This document shows, piece after piece, positions 12,688 to 20,545 of a DNA stretch of 22,636 nucleotides. Each line of letters opens with the position of its first letter. Position 1 is the stretch's first letter. Source of the DNA: a virus; IMG/VR virus record IMGVR_UViG_3300048834_000729, positions 1-22,636 of that record; one strand, given 5' to 3'. A program made the translations under genes and the position numbers. The notes below the pieces were generated by a model. That model did no database searches. It saw only the letters and a program-made list of their open reading frames with translations, and was not told the DNA's origin.

Positions 12688-14962
12688 TCCGCGCAAACTC
12701 AAGCCCAGCGAACTCGCGCGGCTGCTCAACAGCACGCCGATGGGCGAGGTGGTCAGCGAGCGGCAGCTCCACCGGCACCGCACGCGCGCGGGCTTCCGCG
12801 TCGCGGCCGATGGCGATGCGGGCAAGGTCGATCTCTTCCGGTACGTCGCCTGGCTGGTGACCACGCGGCACGAGGCGCTCGCGGAGGCGGCACGGCCGCC
12901 GGAGGGTCTGACCGGGTACGAGGCGATGAAGGAGCGCGCGCGGCTCCGCAACGCCGTGCTCTCGCTCTCAGGGCGCGACATCGGCGACCTTCCGCCGGTC
13001 GCTGACGCGGCGCGGAAGGAGAGGGCGGCGCGGGACTTCCGGTACTTCTGCGACACCTACTTCGCGCAGACGTTCCACCTGCCGTGGTCACCGGATCACC
13101 TGCGGGTGGTCGCCAAGATCGAGCAGGCGGTGCTGGAGGGCGGTCTGTTTGCGATGGCCATGCCGCGCGGGAGCGGCAAGACCAGCCTGTGCGAGGTCGC
13201 GTGCCTTTGGGCGATGCTGTACGGCCACCGTGACTTCGTAGCGCTGATCGGTTCTGACGAGGAGCACGCGGCGGGAATGCTGGAGTCGATCAAGGCGGAA
13301 CTTGAGAACAGCGAGCTGTTGGCCGGTGACTTCCCCGAGGTCTGCCACCCGATCCGCTCGCTGGAGGGCATCCACCAACGGGCCTCGGGGCAGCTCTACC
13401 AGGGGAAGCAGACGCACATCGGGTGGACAGCCCGAGAGATCGTGCTGCCGACGATCCCGGGCTCGCCGGGAGCGGGCGCCATCATCCGCGTGGCGGGCAT
13501 CACCGGCCGCATCCGCGGCATGAAGCACAAGCGGGCGGATGGCACCTCGGCGCGGCCCTCGCTCGTGCTGATCGACGATCCGCAGACAGACGAGAGCGCC
13601 CGGTCGCCATCACAGTGCGCCAACCGTGAGCGCATTCTGGCCGGCGCGATCCTGGGGCTGGCCGGGCCGGGGAAGAAGATCGCCGGGCTGATGACGCTGA
13701 CGGTGGTCCGCCCCGACGATCTTGCCGACCGCATCCTCGACCGTGACAAGCACCCGCAGTGGCAGGGCGAGCGGACGAAGATGATGTACGACTTCCCCGT
13801 GCGGGAGGCGCTTTGGCAGCGGTATGCGGAGTTGCGTGCCGAGGGGCTGCGCCAAGAACGCGGCCTGGCGGACGCCACGGCGTTCTACGCACAGCACCGA
13901 ACAGCGATGGACGAGGGAGCGCGGATCGCCTGGCCGGAGCGCTTCAACCACGATGAGCTCTCGGCCGTGCAGCACGCCATGAACCTGAAGCTCCAAGACG
14001 AGGCGGCGTTCTTTGCGGAGTATCAGAACGAGCCGCTGCCGGAGGTGGAGGCGGCGGATGACCTGCTCACCGCCGACCAGATCGCGGCGAAGGTGAACGG
14101 GCAGGCCCGCGCCGAAGTGCCAATCGGCTGCACGCGGCTGACGATGTTCGTGGACGTGCAGGGGAAGGCCCTGTTCTACATCGTGGCGGCGTGGGAAGAC
14201 GACTTCACCGGCTACATCATCGAGTACGGCACGGAGCCAGACCAGAAAGCGGCATACTTCACTCTTCGAGACGTGCGCCGCACGCTCGGAATCGCCGCTC
14301 CCCGTGCTGGTGTGGAGGGCGCGATCTATGCGGGGCTGGAACGGCTCGTAGCGTCGCACCTGACCCGCGAGTGGCGGCGTGATGACGGCGCGATGGTGCG
14401 CATCGACCGCTGCCTGATCGACGCCAACTGGGGTTCGTCCACGGACGTGGTCTATCAGTTCTGCCGCCAGAGTCCGCACGCGGGCGTGCTCATGCCGAGC
14501 CACGGACGGTACGTCGGGGCGTCGAGCATCCCGTTCAGCGACTTCAAGCGCAAGCGCGGCGACCGAGTGGGGCTCAACTGGCGCATCCCCGTCGTCACCG
14601 GCAAGCGGGCCGTGCGGCACGTCGTCTTTGACACGAACTACTGGAAGTCGTTCGCGCACGCGCGGCTCGCCGTGCCCATGGGTGACCCCGGCTGCCTTTC
14701 CCTCTTCGGGCAGAAGGCGGAGCAGCACCGGCTGCTCGCCGAGCACCTGACCAGCGAGTACCGCGTCAAGACCGAGGGTCGCGGCCGCACGGTTGATGAA
14801 TGGAAACTTCGCGTCGAGGGCCTGGACAACCACTGGCTCGACTGTCTCGTCGGCGCGGCGGTGGCTGCGTCGATGGAGGGGGCGGTGCTGTTCGGGACGG
14901 ACGCTCGAACCGCAGCCCGACCACGGTTGAAACTCTCAGCGATCCAAGGAGGGCGACGCTGA
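12671..14962 (+). CDS. Terminase large subunit, GpA-like
   Basis: 763 residues from the GTG at 12671, with AAGGAG at 12661-12666; an in-frame GTG at 12677 is an alternative. The N-terminal ~63 residues repeat the HTH-like module of the preceding small protein. The ATPase part has Walker A MPRGSGKT (164-171) and Walker B 'LVLIDDP' (298-304). The nuclease part has an acidic strand 'TMFVDVQG' (D495), 'CLIDANWGSSTDVV' and a late 'DNHWLDCLVGAAVAA', consistent with an RNase H-like site. The enzyme cuts concatemeric DNA and pumps it into the prohead. Length and motifs fit lambda gpA-type terminases. It ends in TGATG, overlapping the next start by one base. Confidence 0.9.
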   Translation: MPVAIDPRKLKPSELARLLNSTPMGEVVSERQLHRHRTRAGFRVAADGDAGKVDLFRYVAWLVTTRHEALAEAARPPEGLTGYEAMKERARLRNAVLSLSGRDIGDLPPVADAARKERAARDFRYFCDTYFAQTFHLPWSPDHLRVVAKIEQAVLEGGLFAMAMPRGSGKTSLCEVACLWAMLYGHRDFVALIGSDEEHAAGMLESIKAELENSELLAGDFPEVCHPIRSLEGIHQRASGQLYQGKQTHIGWTAREIVLPTIPGSPGAGAIIRVAGITGRIRGMKHKRADGTSARPSLVLIDDPQTDESARSPSQCANRERILAGAILGLAGPGKKIAGLMTLTVVRPDDLADRILDRDKHPQWQGERTKMMYDFPVREALWQRYAELRAEGLRQERGLADATAFYAQHRTAMDEGARIAWPERFNHDELSAVQHAMNLKLQDEAAFFAEYQNEPLPEVEAADDLLTADQIAAKVNGQARAEVPIGCTRLTMFVDVQGKALFYIVAAWEDDFTGYIIEYGTEPDQKAAYFTLRDVRRTLGIAAPRAGVEGAIYAGLERLVASHLTREWRRDDGAMVRIDRCLIDANWGSSTDVVYQFCRQSPHAGVLMPSHGRYVGASSIPFSDFKRKRGDRVGLNWRIPVVTGKRAVRHVVFDTNYWKSFAHARLAVPMGDPGCLSLFGQKAEQHRLLAEHLTSEYRVKTEGRGRTVDEWKLRVEGLDNHWLDCLVGAAVAASMEGAVLFGTDARTAARPRLKLSAIQGGRR

Positions 14963-15147
14963 TGCCGCGCGTGACACGAGAATCGCAATCTCCGAACGGC
15001 GAGAAGATCGGCCTCGTCTGCCGGGGCTGCGGGTGCCAGCTCTTCCGCGTGGTGTATACCCGCCGTGCCAGTGGAGGACGACTGGTTCGTCGCAGAGAGT
15101 GCCGCCATTGCGGCCGTCGGCTTACCACAAATGAGCGGCCGGTCTGA
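14962..15147 (+). CDS. Small zinc-ribbon protein (NrdR-type finger)
   Basis: 61 residues. The ATG at 14962 overlaps the terminase stop, with AAGGAGGG at 14946-14953. Cysteines C20, C23, C47 and C50 form a four-cysteine ribbon. The second half 'RRRECRHCGRRLTTNERP' closely resembles the zinc ribbon of the NrdR repressor ('RRREC..CG.RFTT.E'), but the ATP-cone domain of NrdR is missing. Nucleic-acid binding is likely. It may assist packaging or act as a regulator translated with the terminase. Confidence 0.75.
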   Translation: MPRVTRESQSPNGEKIGLVCRGCGCQLFRVVYTRRASGGRLVRRRECRHCGRRLTTNERPV

Positions 15148-15240
15148 AGCCATGTCTACCGGTGGACCCAACTCGCTCGCATGGCTCAGGCAGCGCGCAA
15201 ATCGAGTGAGCGACGGCGTAGGTATCCAGTAGCCGAGCTC

Positions 15241-15258
15241 CGTCGGGCAACCCCGACG
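15241..15258 (+). other. Hairpin before the connector gene
   Basis: CGTCGGG (15241-15247) and CCCGACG (15252-15258) form a perfect 7-bp stem with a CAAC loop in the 131-bp gap between the zinc-ribbon and connector genes. There is no T-tract. It may stabilise the downstream message or adjust expression between packaging and head genes. Confidence 0.4.
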
Positions 15259-15278
15259 AACTCGCGATGGAGCACCCG

Positions 15279-15491
15279 ATGCCGGACCCCACCCCCGATC
15301 TTGAGCAGGCGATCCGCGACAACGCGGCCGGTCCCGCCAAGGCGGCGGGGGACTCCGGCAGCGTCGAGCAGCATCCGATCCCGCACCAGATCGAGGCTGA
15401 TCGCTACTTGGCGTCCAAGCAGGCGGCGAAGTCGCCCGCGAAGGCGCTGCGCCTGACGCGGTTGATTCCGCCCGGCGCGGAGGGCGGATGA
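15279..15491 (+). CDS. gpW-like head-tail connector / small head protein
   Basis: 70 residues from ATG 15279, chosen over the ATG at 15267 because GGAG at 15269-15272 sits 6 bases before it. The pattern 'DLEQAIRDNAAGPAKAAGDS', 'GSVEQHPIPHQIEADRYLAS' and 'LRLTRLIPPGA' resembles small gpW-type proteins found between terminase and portal in lambda-like phages. In lambda, gpW enters the filled head before gpFII and prepares tail attachment. Position and size support this call more than any catalytic motif. Its stop overlaps the portal start. Confidence 0.65.
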   Translation: MPDPTPDLEQAIRDNAAGPAKAAGDSGSVEQHPIPHQIEADRYLASKQAAKSPAKALRLTRLIPPGAEGG

Positions 15492-16954
15492 TGCTCGGGC
15501 TGTTCCGATCCAAGCCAACGCCCCCCAAGCCTCACACCCATGTGAAGGGCGGGTTCATTCGCCGGTTCCTCCGGGCGGGGTTCGACTCCGCCGTCACCAA
15601 CGACGGGAACCGGAAGCACTGGGCCAATGCCGACGGCCTGAGCGCCGACTCAGCGGCCTCTCCCGAGGTGCGCCGCGTCCTCCGCAACCGCGCGCGGTAC
15701 GAGGCAGCGAATAACTCCTATGCCAAGGGCATCGTTCTGACGCTCGCCAACGACGTGGTGGGCACCGGCCCGCGCTTGCAACTGCTCACCGAGGACGACG
15801 GAGGCAACGAACGGATCGAGCAGGCGTTCATGGCGTGGGCCAAGGCGGTCGGCCTGCCCGAGAAGCTCCGAACCATGCGGGCGTCCCGCGCCACGGACGG
15901 CGAGGTGTTCGCGGTACTCGTGAGCAACCCGCTCCTGCCCACCCCCGTAAAGCTGGACATCCGTCTCATCGAAGCAGATCAGGTCACCACGCCGGACCTG
16001 TCGATCCTCGACGACAGCGCCGTGGATGGCATCGTGTTCGACGATGCGGGCAACCCGTCGGAGTACCACATCCTCAAGGGCCACCCGGGGGACACCCGCA
16101 CCGGCTTCCTGGGGATCGAGTACGACCGCGTTCCCGCCGAGGCGGTCATCCACTTTTTCCGTGCCGAGCGCCCGGGCCAAAGCCGGGGCGTGCCGGACAT
16201 CACGCCGGCGCTCCCGCTTTTCGCGCAGCTGCGCCGCTTCACGCTCGCGGTGCTCGGCGCGGCCGAGACCGCCGCGGACTTCGCGGGCATCCTCTACACC
16301 GATGCTCCGGCGAATGGCGAGGCGGAGAGCGTCGAGCCGTTGGACGCCATCGAGCTCGAAGCGCGGTCACTGCTGACGATGCCGGGCGGTTGGAAGATGG
16401 CGCAGGTGCAGGCCGAGCAGCCCGCGACCACCTATGCCGAGTTCAAGCGCGAGATCCTCAATGAGATCGCCCGCTGCCTGAACATGCCGTTCAACGTCGC
16501 GGCCTGCAACTCTTCGGGGTACAACTACGCCTCGGGCCGTCTTGACCACCAGACGTACTTCAAGAGCATCCGCGTTGAGCAGGACCACATGGCGTGCGTC
16601 GTGCTCGATCGCCTGCTCATGGCCTGGCTCCGCGAGGCGGTGGTCGTCTCCGGCCTGCTGCCGCTGCGCATCCGGACGCTCGTCGCCACCGGCGAGGGGC
16701 TCGCGCACCAGTGGTTCTGGGATGGGAACGAACACGTCGATCCCGCCAAGGAGGCGACGGCGCAGCAGACGCGGTTGTCGTCGCACACCACGACGCTAGC
16801 CAGCGAGTACGCCAAGCAAGGCCGTGACTGGGAGAGCGAGCTCCGCCAGCGCGCCAAGGAAGTCGCGCTGATGAAGGAGCTGGGGCTGGTCGTCGAACAG
16901 GCGCAGCCGCTCCAGCCGACGCCCGCGCGCGAGGAGGACGACCATGCCGAATGA
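15488..16954 (+). CDS. Phage portal protein, lambda gpB family
   Basis: 488 residues from ATG 15488 (a second ATG follows directly; GGAGGG lies at 15479-15484). The layout is that of lambda-type portals: basic N-terminus, 'RARYEAANNSYAKGIVLTLA', 'NDVVGTGPRLQ', 'IRLIEADQV', 'RPGQSRGVPDITPAL', and 'CLNMPFNVAACNSSGYNYAS' followed by 'SGRLDHQTYFKSI'. The C-terminus is helical and acidic and probably disordered. A dodecameric portal forms the unique vertex through which DNA enters and to which the tail joins. The gene overlaps the capsid fusion gene by 11 bases. Confidence 0.92.
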   Translation: MMLGLFRSKPTPPKPHTHVKGGFIRRFLRAGFDSAVTNDGNRKHWANADGLSADSAASPEVRRVLRNRARYEAANNSYAKGIVLTLANDVVGTGPRLQLLTEDDGGNERIEQAFMAWAKAVGLPEKLRTMRASRATDGEVFAVLVSNPLLPTPVKLDIRLIEADQVTTPDLSILDDSAVDGIVFDDAGNPSEYHILKGHPGDTRTGFLGIEYDRVPAEAVIHFFRAERPGQSRGVPDITPALPLFAQLRRFTLAVLGAAETAADFAGILYTDAPANGEAESVEPLDAIELEARSLLTMPGGWKMAQVQAEQPATTYAEFKREILNEIARCLNMPFNVAACNSSGYNYASGRLDHQTYFKSIRVEQDHMACVVLDRLLMAWLREAVVVSGLLPLRIRTLVATGEGLAHQWFWDGNEHVDPAKEATAQQTRLSSHTTTLASEYAKQGRDWESELRQRAKEVALMKELGLVVEQAQPLQPTPAREEDDHAE

Positions 16955-19040
16955 GCGACTCCTGAATCTGTGCGCGCCCGTCGAAGGCTGGATTGAGGCC
17001 GCTGCCACGGCCGATGCCGGTGGCCCAGCGCTGCGCCGATTCTCCATGACAGCGTATACCGGCGGTCCCATGATGCTTGCGGGGTGGCCCCACCCTGTCG
17101 TCGTCGATCTGGCGGGGCTCCAGGTCGCGGGCGGCGGAACCAAGAGCCGGCCCATCCTCAAGGACCACAACCGCTCCCTCATCGTTGGGCACACCGACGG
17201 GGTTCGGATCGAGGGCTCCCAACTGCTGGTCTCCGGCGTGATCTCCGGAGCAGGCCCGGTGGCCCGCGAGATCATCGAGAGCAGCCGCAACGGGTTTCCG
17301 TGGCAGGCGTCGCTCGGCGCGCTGGCGCAGCCGGGCGGGATGGAGTTCATTCCCAAGGGCAAGAAGGCCGTCGCCAACGGCCGCGAGTTTGAGGGGCCGG
17401 TCCACATCGCCCGCCGCAGCGTGCTGGGCGAGGTGAGCTTCGTGGCCCTCGGCGCAGACGACAACACGACCGCGAGCGTCGCGGCGGCAGCGATCAAGGA
17501 GGACGACATGACGTTCGATCAGTGGCTCACCGCCAAGGGCTTCGATGCCGCCACGCTCAGCGACAACCAGAAGGCCAGCCTTCAGGCGATGTTCGACGCG
17601 GAGGAGAAGGCGACCGCCGTCACCGCAACCGCCGTGGAGACGGACCCCGGTGCCAGCGACGTGATCGCGCAACTCCGTGCGGAGGCCGCCACCGAGGCCA
17701 AGCGCATCGCCGATGTGCGGCGCATCTGCGCTGTCGGGGGCGGCAAGCACGCGGAGATCGAAGCGAAGGCCATCACCGAGGGATGGGACGTGACCAAGAC
17801 CGAGCTCGCGGTGCTCCGCGCCGAGCGCCCGGCCCTGGCCTCAGGCGGGGTCCGCCGTGACGCGGACCCAGCTCAGGCGGGGCGTGCGATCGAGGCGGCA
17901 CTGTGTCTGTCCGCGGGCATTCCGGAGTCCGCCGTCGCCAAGTGGTACGACCAGCGCACGATGAACGCCGCGGTGTCGGGCAACCTCAGCGGCGCGGGCA
18001 TCCACAGCGTCCTGGCCTACGCGATCGAGGCGGCGGGCGGCTCGGCTCGCATGCGCCGCGTGGACAACGACTTCATCCAGACCGCCTTCGAGGCGAACAC
18101 GGTGCTGCGCCAGCAGGAGCGGGAGATCCGCGCTTCAAGCGGGTTCACGACGATCTCGCTGTCGGGCATCCTGTCGAACGTCGCCAACAAGACCATGCTG
18201 GCGGCGTACACCGCCGTCGAGAGCGTGGTGGCGATGTTCAGCGCCGAGACGGACGTGAGCGACTTCAAGGAAGTCACCCGCTACCGGCTCACCGGCACAG
18301 GGGTCTTCGAGAAGGTCGGCCCGGACGGCGAGCTCAAGCACGCCGGTCTGTCCGAGCAGGCGTACACGAACAAGGTCGAGACGTTCGGCAAGATGTTCGC
18401 GCTGAACCGGCAGATGATGATCAACGACGACCTGGGGGCGTTCCTCCAGATCCCGCGCATCATCGGCCGCATGTCCGCGCTCAAGCGCGAGGAGGCGGTG
18501 TTCGAGCTGCTCCTGGCAAACCCGGCGGCCTTCTTCAGCGTCGGCAACAAGAACTTCATCTCCGGCGCGGCGACCAACCTCAGCATCGATTCGCTCACGC
18601 AGGCGGAGCAGGCGTTCCTCGATCAGACGGACACCGACGGCAAGCCCATCCTGCTCTCTCCTTCGGTGCTCCTCGTCCCGTCGGCGCTGAAGGTCACGGC
18701 CCAGGTGCTCATGACCGAGACGCGGATCAACGAGACGACCACGACGGACAAGGGCAAGCCCGCCGCCAACCCGCATGCGGGCAAGTGGAAGCCCGTCGCC
18801 AGCCCCTACCTCAACGCGCAGGGACTTGCGGGCGGGAGCGCCAAGGCTTGGTACCTGTTCGCCAATCCGGCGGACGTGGCCGCGATCGAGATCGCGTACC
18901 TGCGCGGCAAGCGCACCCCGACGATCGAGAGCGGCGACACCGATTTCAACCAGCTCGGGATGCAGTGGCGTGGCTATTTCGACTTCGGCGTCGCCATGCA
19001 GGACTCCCGCGCGGCGGTCAAGAGCAAGGGTGAGGTCTGA
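16944..19040 (+). CDS. Prohead protease / major capsid protein fusion
   Basis: 698 residues. The ATG at 16944 follows GAGGAGG (16931-16937) and overlaps the portal gene. Residues ~35-175 resemble HK97-type prohead proteases: 'ILKDHNRSLIVGHT' with candidate catalytic H75, 'FPWQASLGA' with candidate S123, and 'ARRSVLGEVSFVALG'. Residues ~189-310 are helical and charged, like a scaffold or delta domain. Residues ~330-698 are the capsid part ('SLSGILSNVANKTMLAAYTA', 'FALNRQMMINDDLGAFLQIP', 'YLRGKRTPTIESG'). An internal in-frame ATG (17508, M189) has its own strong SD, so capsid chains without the protease can be made in excess. The fused arrangement is a known phage protein type. It ends overlapping the decoration gene as TGATG. 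Confidence 0.9.
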   Translation: MPNERLLNLCAPVEGWIEAAATADAGGPALRRFSMTAYTGGPMMLAGWPHPVVVDLAGLQVAGGGTKSRPILKDHNRSLIVGHTDGVRIEGSQLLVSGVISGAGPVAREIIESSRNGFPWQASLGALAQPGGMEFIPKGKKAVANGREFEGPVHIARRSVLGEVSFVALGADDNTTASVAAAAIKEDDMTFDQWLTAKGFDAATLSDNQKASLQAMFDAEEKATAVTATAVETDPGASDVIAQLRAEAATEAKRIADVRRICAVGGGKHAEIEAKAITEGWDVTKTELAVLRAERPALASGGVRRDADPAQAGRAIEAALCLSAGIPESAVAKWYDQRTMNAAVSGNLSGAGIHSVLAYAIEAAGGSARMRRVDNDFIQTAFEANTVLRQQEREIRASSGFTTISLSGILSNVANKTMLAAYTAVESVVAMFSAETDVSDFKEVTRYRLTGTGVFEKVGPDGELKHAGLSEQAYTNKVETFGKMFALNRQMMINDDLGAFLQIPRIIGRMSALKREEAVFELLLANPAAFFSVGNKNFISGAATNLSIDSLTQAEQAFLDQTDTDGKPILLSPSVLLVPSALKVTAQVLMTETRINETTTTDKGKPAANPHAGKWKPVASPYLNAQGLAGGSAKAWYLFANPADVAAIEIAYLRGKRTPTIESGDTDFNQLGMQWRGYFDFGVAMQDSRAAVKSKGEV
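17508..19040 (+). CDS. Internal in-frame start: scaffold + major capsid protein
   Basis: Within the protease/capsid gene an in-frame ATG at 17508 is preceded by AAGGAGG at 17496-17502 with 5-base spacing, the best SD in the head region. Translation from here would give 510 residues beginning 'MTFDQWLTAKGFDAATLSDN', exactly at the junction between the protease-like part and the helical scaffold-like part. This is comparable to lambda C/Nu3, where a scaffold is translated from inside the protease gene in the same frame. It would allow many capsid subunits per protease copy. Confidence 0.65.
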   Translation: MTFDQWLTAKGFDAATLSDNQKASLQAMFDAEEKATAVTATAVETDPGASDVIAQLRAEAATEAKRIADVRRICAVGGGKHAEIEAKAITEGWDVTKTELAVLRAERPALASGGVRRDADPAQAGRAIEAALCLSAGIPESAVAKWYDQRTMNAAVSGNLSGAGIHSVLAYAIEAAGGSARMRRVDNDFIQTAFEANTVLRQQEREIRASSGFTTISLSGILSNVANKTMLAAYTAVESVVAMFSAETDVSDFKEVTRYRLTGTGVFEKVGPDGELKHAGLSEQAYTNKVETFGKMFALNRQMMINDDLGAFLQIPRIIGRMSALKREEAVFELLLANPAAFFSVGNKNFISGAATNLSIDSLTQAEQAFLDQTDTDGKPILLSPSVLLVPSALKVTAQVLMTETRINETTTTDKGKPAANPHAGKWKPVASPYLNAQGLAGGSAKAWYLFANPADVAAIEIAYLRGKRTPTIESGDTDFNQLGMQWRGYFDFGVAMQDSRAAVKSKGEV

Positions 19041-19453
19041 TGGCAGACGAAGTGCCGATCGGAGGCGGGACCGGCGGCGAGGTCGAACCCGGTGGTCCCC
19101 CAGGAGGTTCATTCATGCCAGCGAAGTTCATTCAGGATGGCGCAGCGCTCGATTACACCCCGGTCGCGGACACGCCCGCGGGCACGATCGTCGTGCAGAG
19201 CGAGATGGTCGGGGTCACCCGCGTGGACCTCAAGGCGGGCCAACTCGGCTCGCTGGCGGTCACCGGCGTCTTCGAGTTCCCCAAGGCCCTCGGCGTCGGC
19301 AGCGCGATTCCGATCGGGACGCTGACGTACTGGGATGCCGGTGGTCAGGTCGCCACCAAGAACGCGGCTGCCGGGGCCAACAAGCTCATCGGCAAGTGCA
19401 TCAAGACCACCGTGGACGCGGACACGGTCGTTCGCGTGCGGATGTCGCAGTGA
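19040..19453 (+). CDS. DUF2190 family capsid decoration-like protein
   Basis: 137 residues from the ATG at 19040 (overlaps the capsid stop as TGATG; SD-like GGTGAGG at 19029-19035). A second in-frame ATG at 19115 has a better SD, AGGAGG at 19102-19107, and gives 112 residues starting 'MPAKFIQDGAALDYTPVADT'. The extra 25 residues are Gly/Pro-rich and look disordered. 'PAGTIVVQSEMVGVTRVDLK', 'AGQLGSLAVTGVFEFPKA' and 'IPIGTLTYWDAGGQV' are typical of DUF2190, small beta proteins next to capsid genes, comparable in position to lambda gpD. It probably decorates and stabilises the head. Confidence 0.8.
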   Translation: MADEVPIGGGTGGEVEPGGPPGGSFMPAKFIQDGAALDYTPVADTPAGTIVVQSEMVGVTRVDLKAGQLGSLAVTGVFEFPKALGVGSAIPIGTLTYWDAGGQVATKNAAAGANKLIGKCIKTTVDADTVVRVRMSQ

Positions 19454-19465
19454 TCGGAGTCCTCG

Positions 19466-19849
19466 GTGGGCGACCTGCTCGATCAAGGCTCCGCGTTCCT
19501 GGATGACCAGCGGCATCGGCACATGAGCCGGACCGTGGTCTACCGGCGGGGCGCGGCGGAGAAGGAGGTCCAGGCCACCATCGGCCGCACCGAGTTCGAG
19601 CAGGCCGACGACGCGGGGTTGATCCACCGGACGGAGTCGCGGGACTTCCTGATCCGGACGGTGGACCTCGATCTTGGCTCTGGCCCGGTTCTCCCGCGGG
19701 CGGGCGACCAAGTGCGTGAGACGGCCGGGACGCAGGTGTTCGTGTACGAGGTCAACGCGCCGGGTGGGCAGCCGCCGTTCAGGTACAGCGATCCATACCG
19801 CAGGGTCTTTCGGATTCACACCAAGCACATCGCAACGGAGTCGGCATGA
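19466..19849 (+). CDS. Candidate head-tail joining protein
   Basis: 127 residues. The GTG at 19466 has GGAG at 19456-19459. The N-terminus ('GDLLDQGSAFLDDQRHRH') resembles the helical start of small head-completion proteins. It is followed by beta-strands ('RTVVYRRGAAEKEVQATIGR', 'RDFLIRTVDLDLGSG', 'PRAGDQVRETAGTQVFVYEV'). Its place after the decoration gene and before the tail-terminator candidate is where lambda gpFII-like proteins occur. No diagnostic motif is present, so the function comes from gene order. It ends in ATGA with the next gene. Confidence 0.6.
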   Translation: MGDLLDQGSAFLDDQRHRHMSRTVVYRRGAAEKEVQATIGRTEFEQADDAGLIHRTESRDFLIRTVDLDLGSGPVLPRAGDQVRETAGTQVFVYEVNAPGGQPPFRYSDPYRRVFRIHTKHIATESA

Positions 19850-20115
19850 CGAGCGGGAACGGACAGAACGGAACGAAGGCCCGGTGGGCGGGCGTGCTCG
19901 TCACGATCATCCTCGCCGCCGGTGCGATGACCATCCAGTGGGGCGTGGTCACGACCAAGCTCCAGCAGGTCGAGAAGCGGCTCGACGAGTTCATCGGCGA
20001 GGCGCGCTCCATCCGCGCCGACTACCAGGCGATGGAACGGCGCGTCTCTTACCTCGAAGGCAAGGTGGCGGGCCTGAGCGCCGCGGCGGAAGCGGCAAGA
20101 GGAGGACGCCCGTGA
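19846..20115 (+). CDS. Small membrane coiled-coil protein
   Basis: 89 residues. The ATG at 19846 overlaps the previous stop (ATGA). Residues 14-35 form one hydrophobic span ('WAGVLVTIILAAGAMTIQWG') after a basic, Gly-rich N-terminus. Residues 38-82 are a probable coiled coil with heptad-like spacing ('KLQQVEKRLDEFIGEARSIR' and 'MERRVSYLEGKVAGL'). The shape, a short N-terminal anchor with a coiled coil on the other side, resembles i-spanin-like or XhlA-like phage membrane proteins. Its place between head-tail joining and tail genes is unusual for lysis. An alternative is an assembly factor tethered to the membrane. Confidence 0.7.
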   Translation: MTSGNGQNGTKARWAGVLVTIILAAGAMTIQWGVVTTKLQQVEKRLDEFIGEARSIRADYQAMERRVSYLEGKVAGLSAAAEAARGGRP

Positions 20116-20543
20116 GCACCATCACCGCAATCGCCGACGCCCTCGCCGCGCACATCAACGCGGGGACCTTCTCGCAGCCGGTTAGCGCCGAGCGGGTGTA
20201 CCAGCCCGCGTTCACGCTGGAGGACCTGGCGACCCTGCGCGTATCCGTCGTGCCACGCACCGTCAGCATCACGGCGGCGAGCCGCGACAGCAGCGCGTTC
20301 GAGTGCGTGGTCGATGTCGGCGTGCAGAAGAAGCTCCCGGCGGAGAACGATCAGGCGGAGATCGACGGGCTTCTGGAACTGACAGAAGAGATCGCGGACC
20401 ACCTGCGGTTGAAGCGTCTGCCTGATGCCCCCGACGCCGCGTGGGTCGGGATCGCCCACGAGCCCGTGGTGTCGAGCGAGTCGCTGGAGCAGCACCGGGT
20501 GTTCACGAGCGTGTTGAGCGTCACGTACAGGGTGCGGAGGTAG
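20112..20543 (+). CDS. Candidate tail terminator / minor tail protein
   Basis: 143 residues from the GTG at 20112, which overlaps the preceding stop (GTGA) and has GGAGG at 20101-20105. The sequence runs 'TITAIADALAAHINAGTFSQ', 'VYQPAFTLEDLATLRVSVVP', 'SAFECVVDVGVQKKL', 'LLELTEEIADHLRLKRL', 'VFTSVLSVTYRVRR'. A helix, three to four strands, a long helix and a final strand is the topology of gpU-like tail terminators, and the gene sits just before the tail-tube gene. The proposed role is capping the tube and docking it to the head. This is inferred from topology and order. Confidence 0.6.
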   Translation: MSTITAIADALAAHINAGTFSQPVSAERVYQPAFTLEDLATLRVSVVPRTVSITAASRDSSAFECVVDVGVQKKLPAENDQAEIDGLLELTEEIADHLRLKRLPDAPDAAWVGIAHEPVVSSESLEQHRVFTSVLSVTYRVRR

Positions 20544-20545
20544 CC

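Noticed and set aside
13610-14833. A 407-codon minus-strand open frame opposite the terminase
   Set aside because: Shadow of a confidently identified terminase gene.
15152-15232. A 26-codon mini-ORF between the zinc-ribbon and connector genes
   Set aside because: It has an ATG but no clear SD and no recognisable sequence; too short to support.
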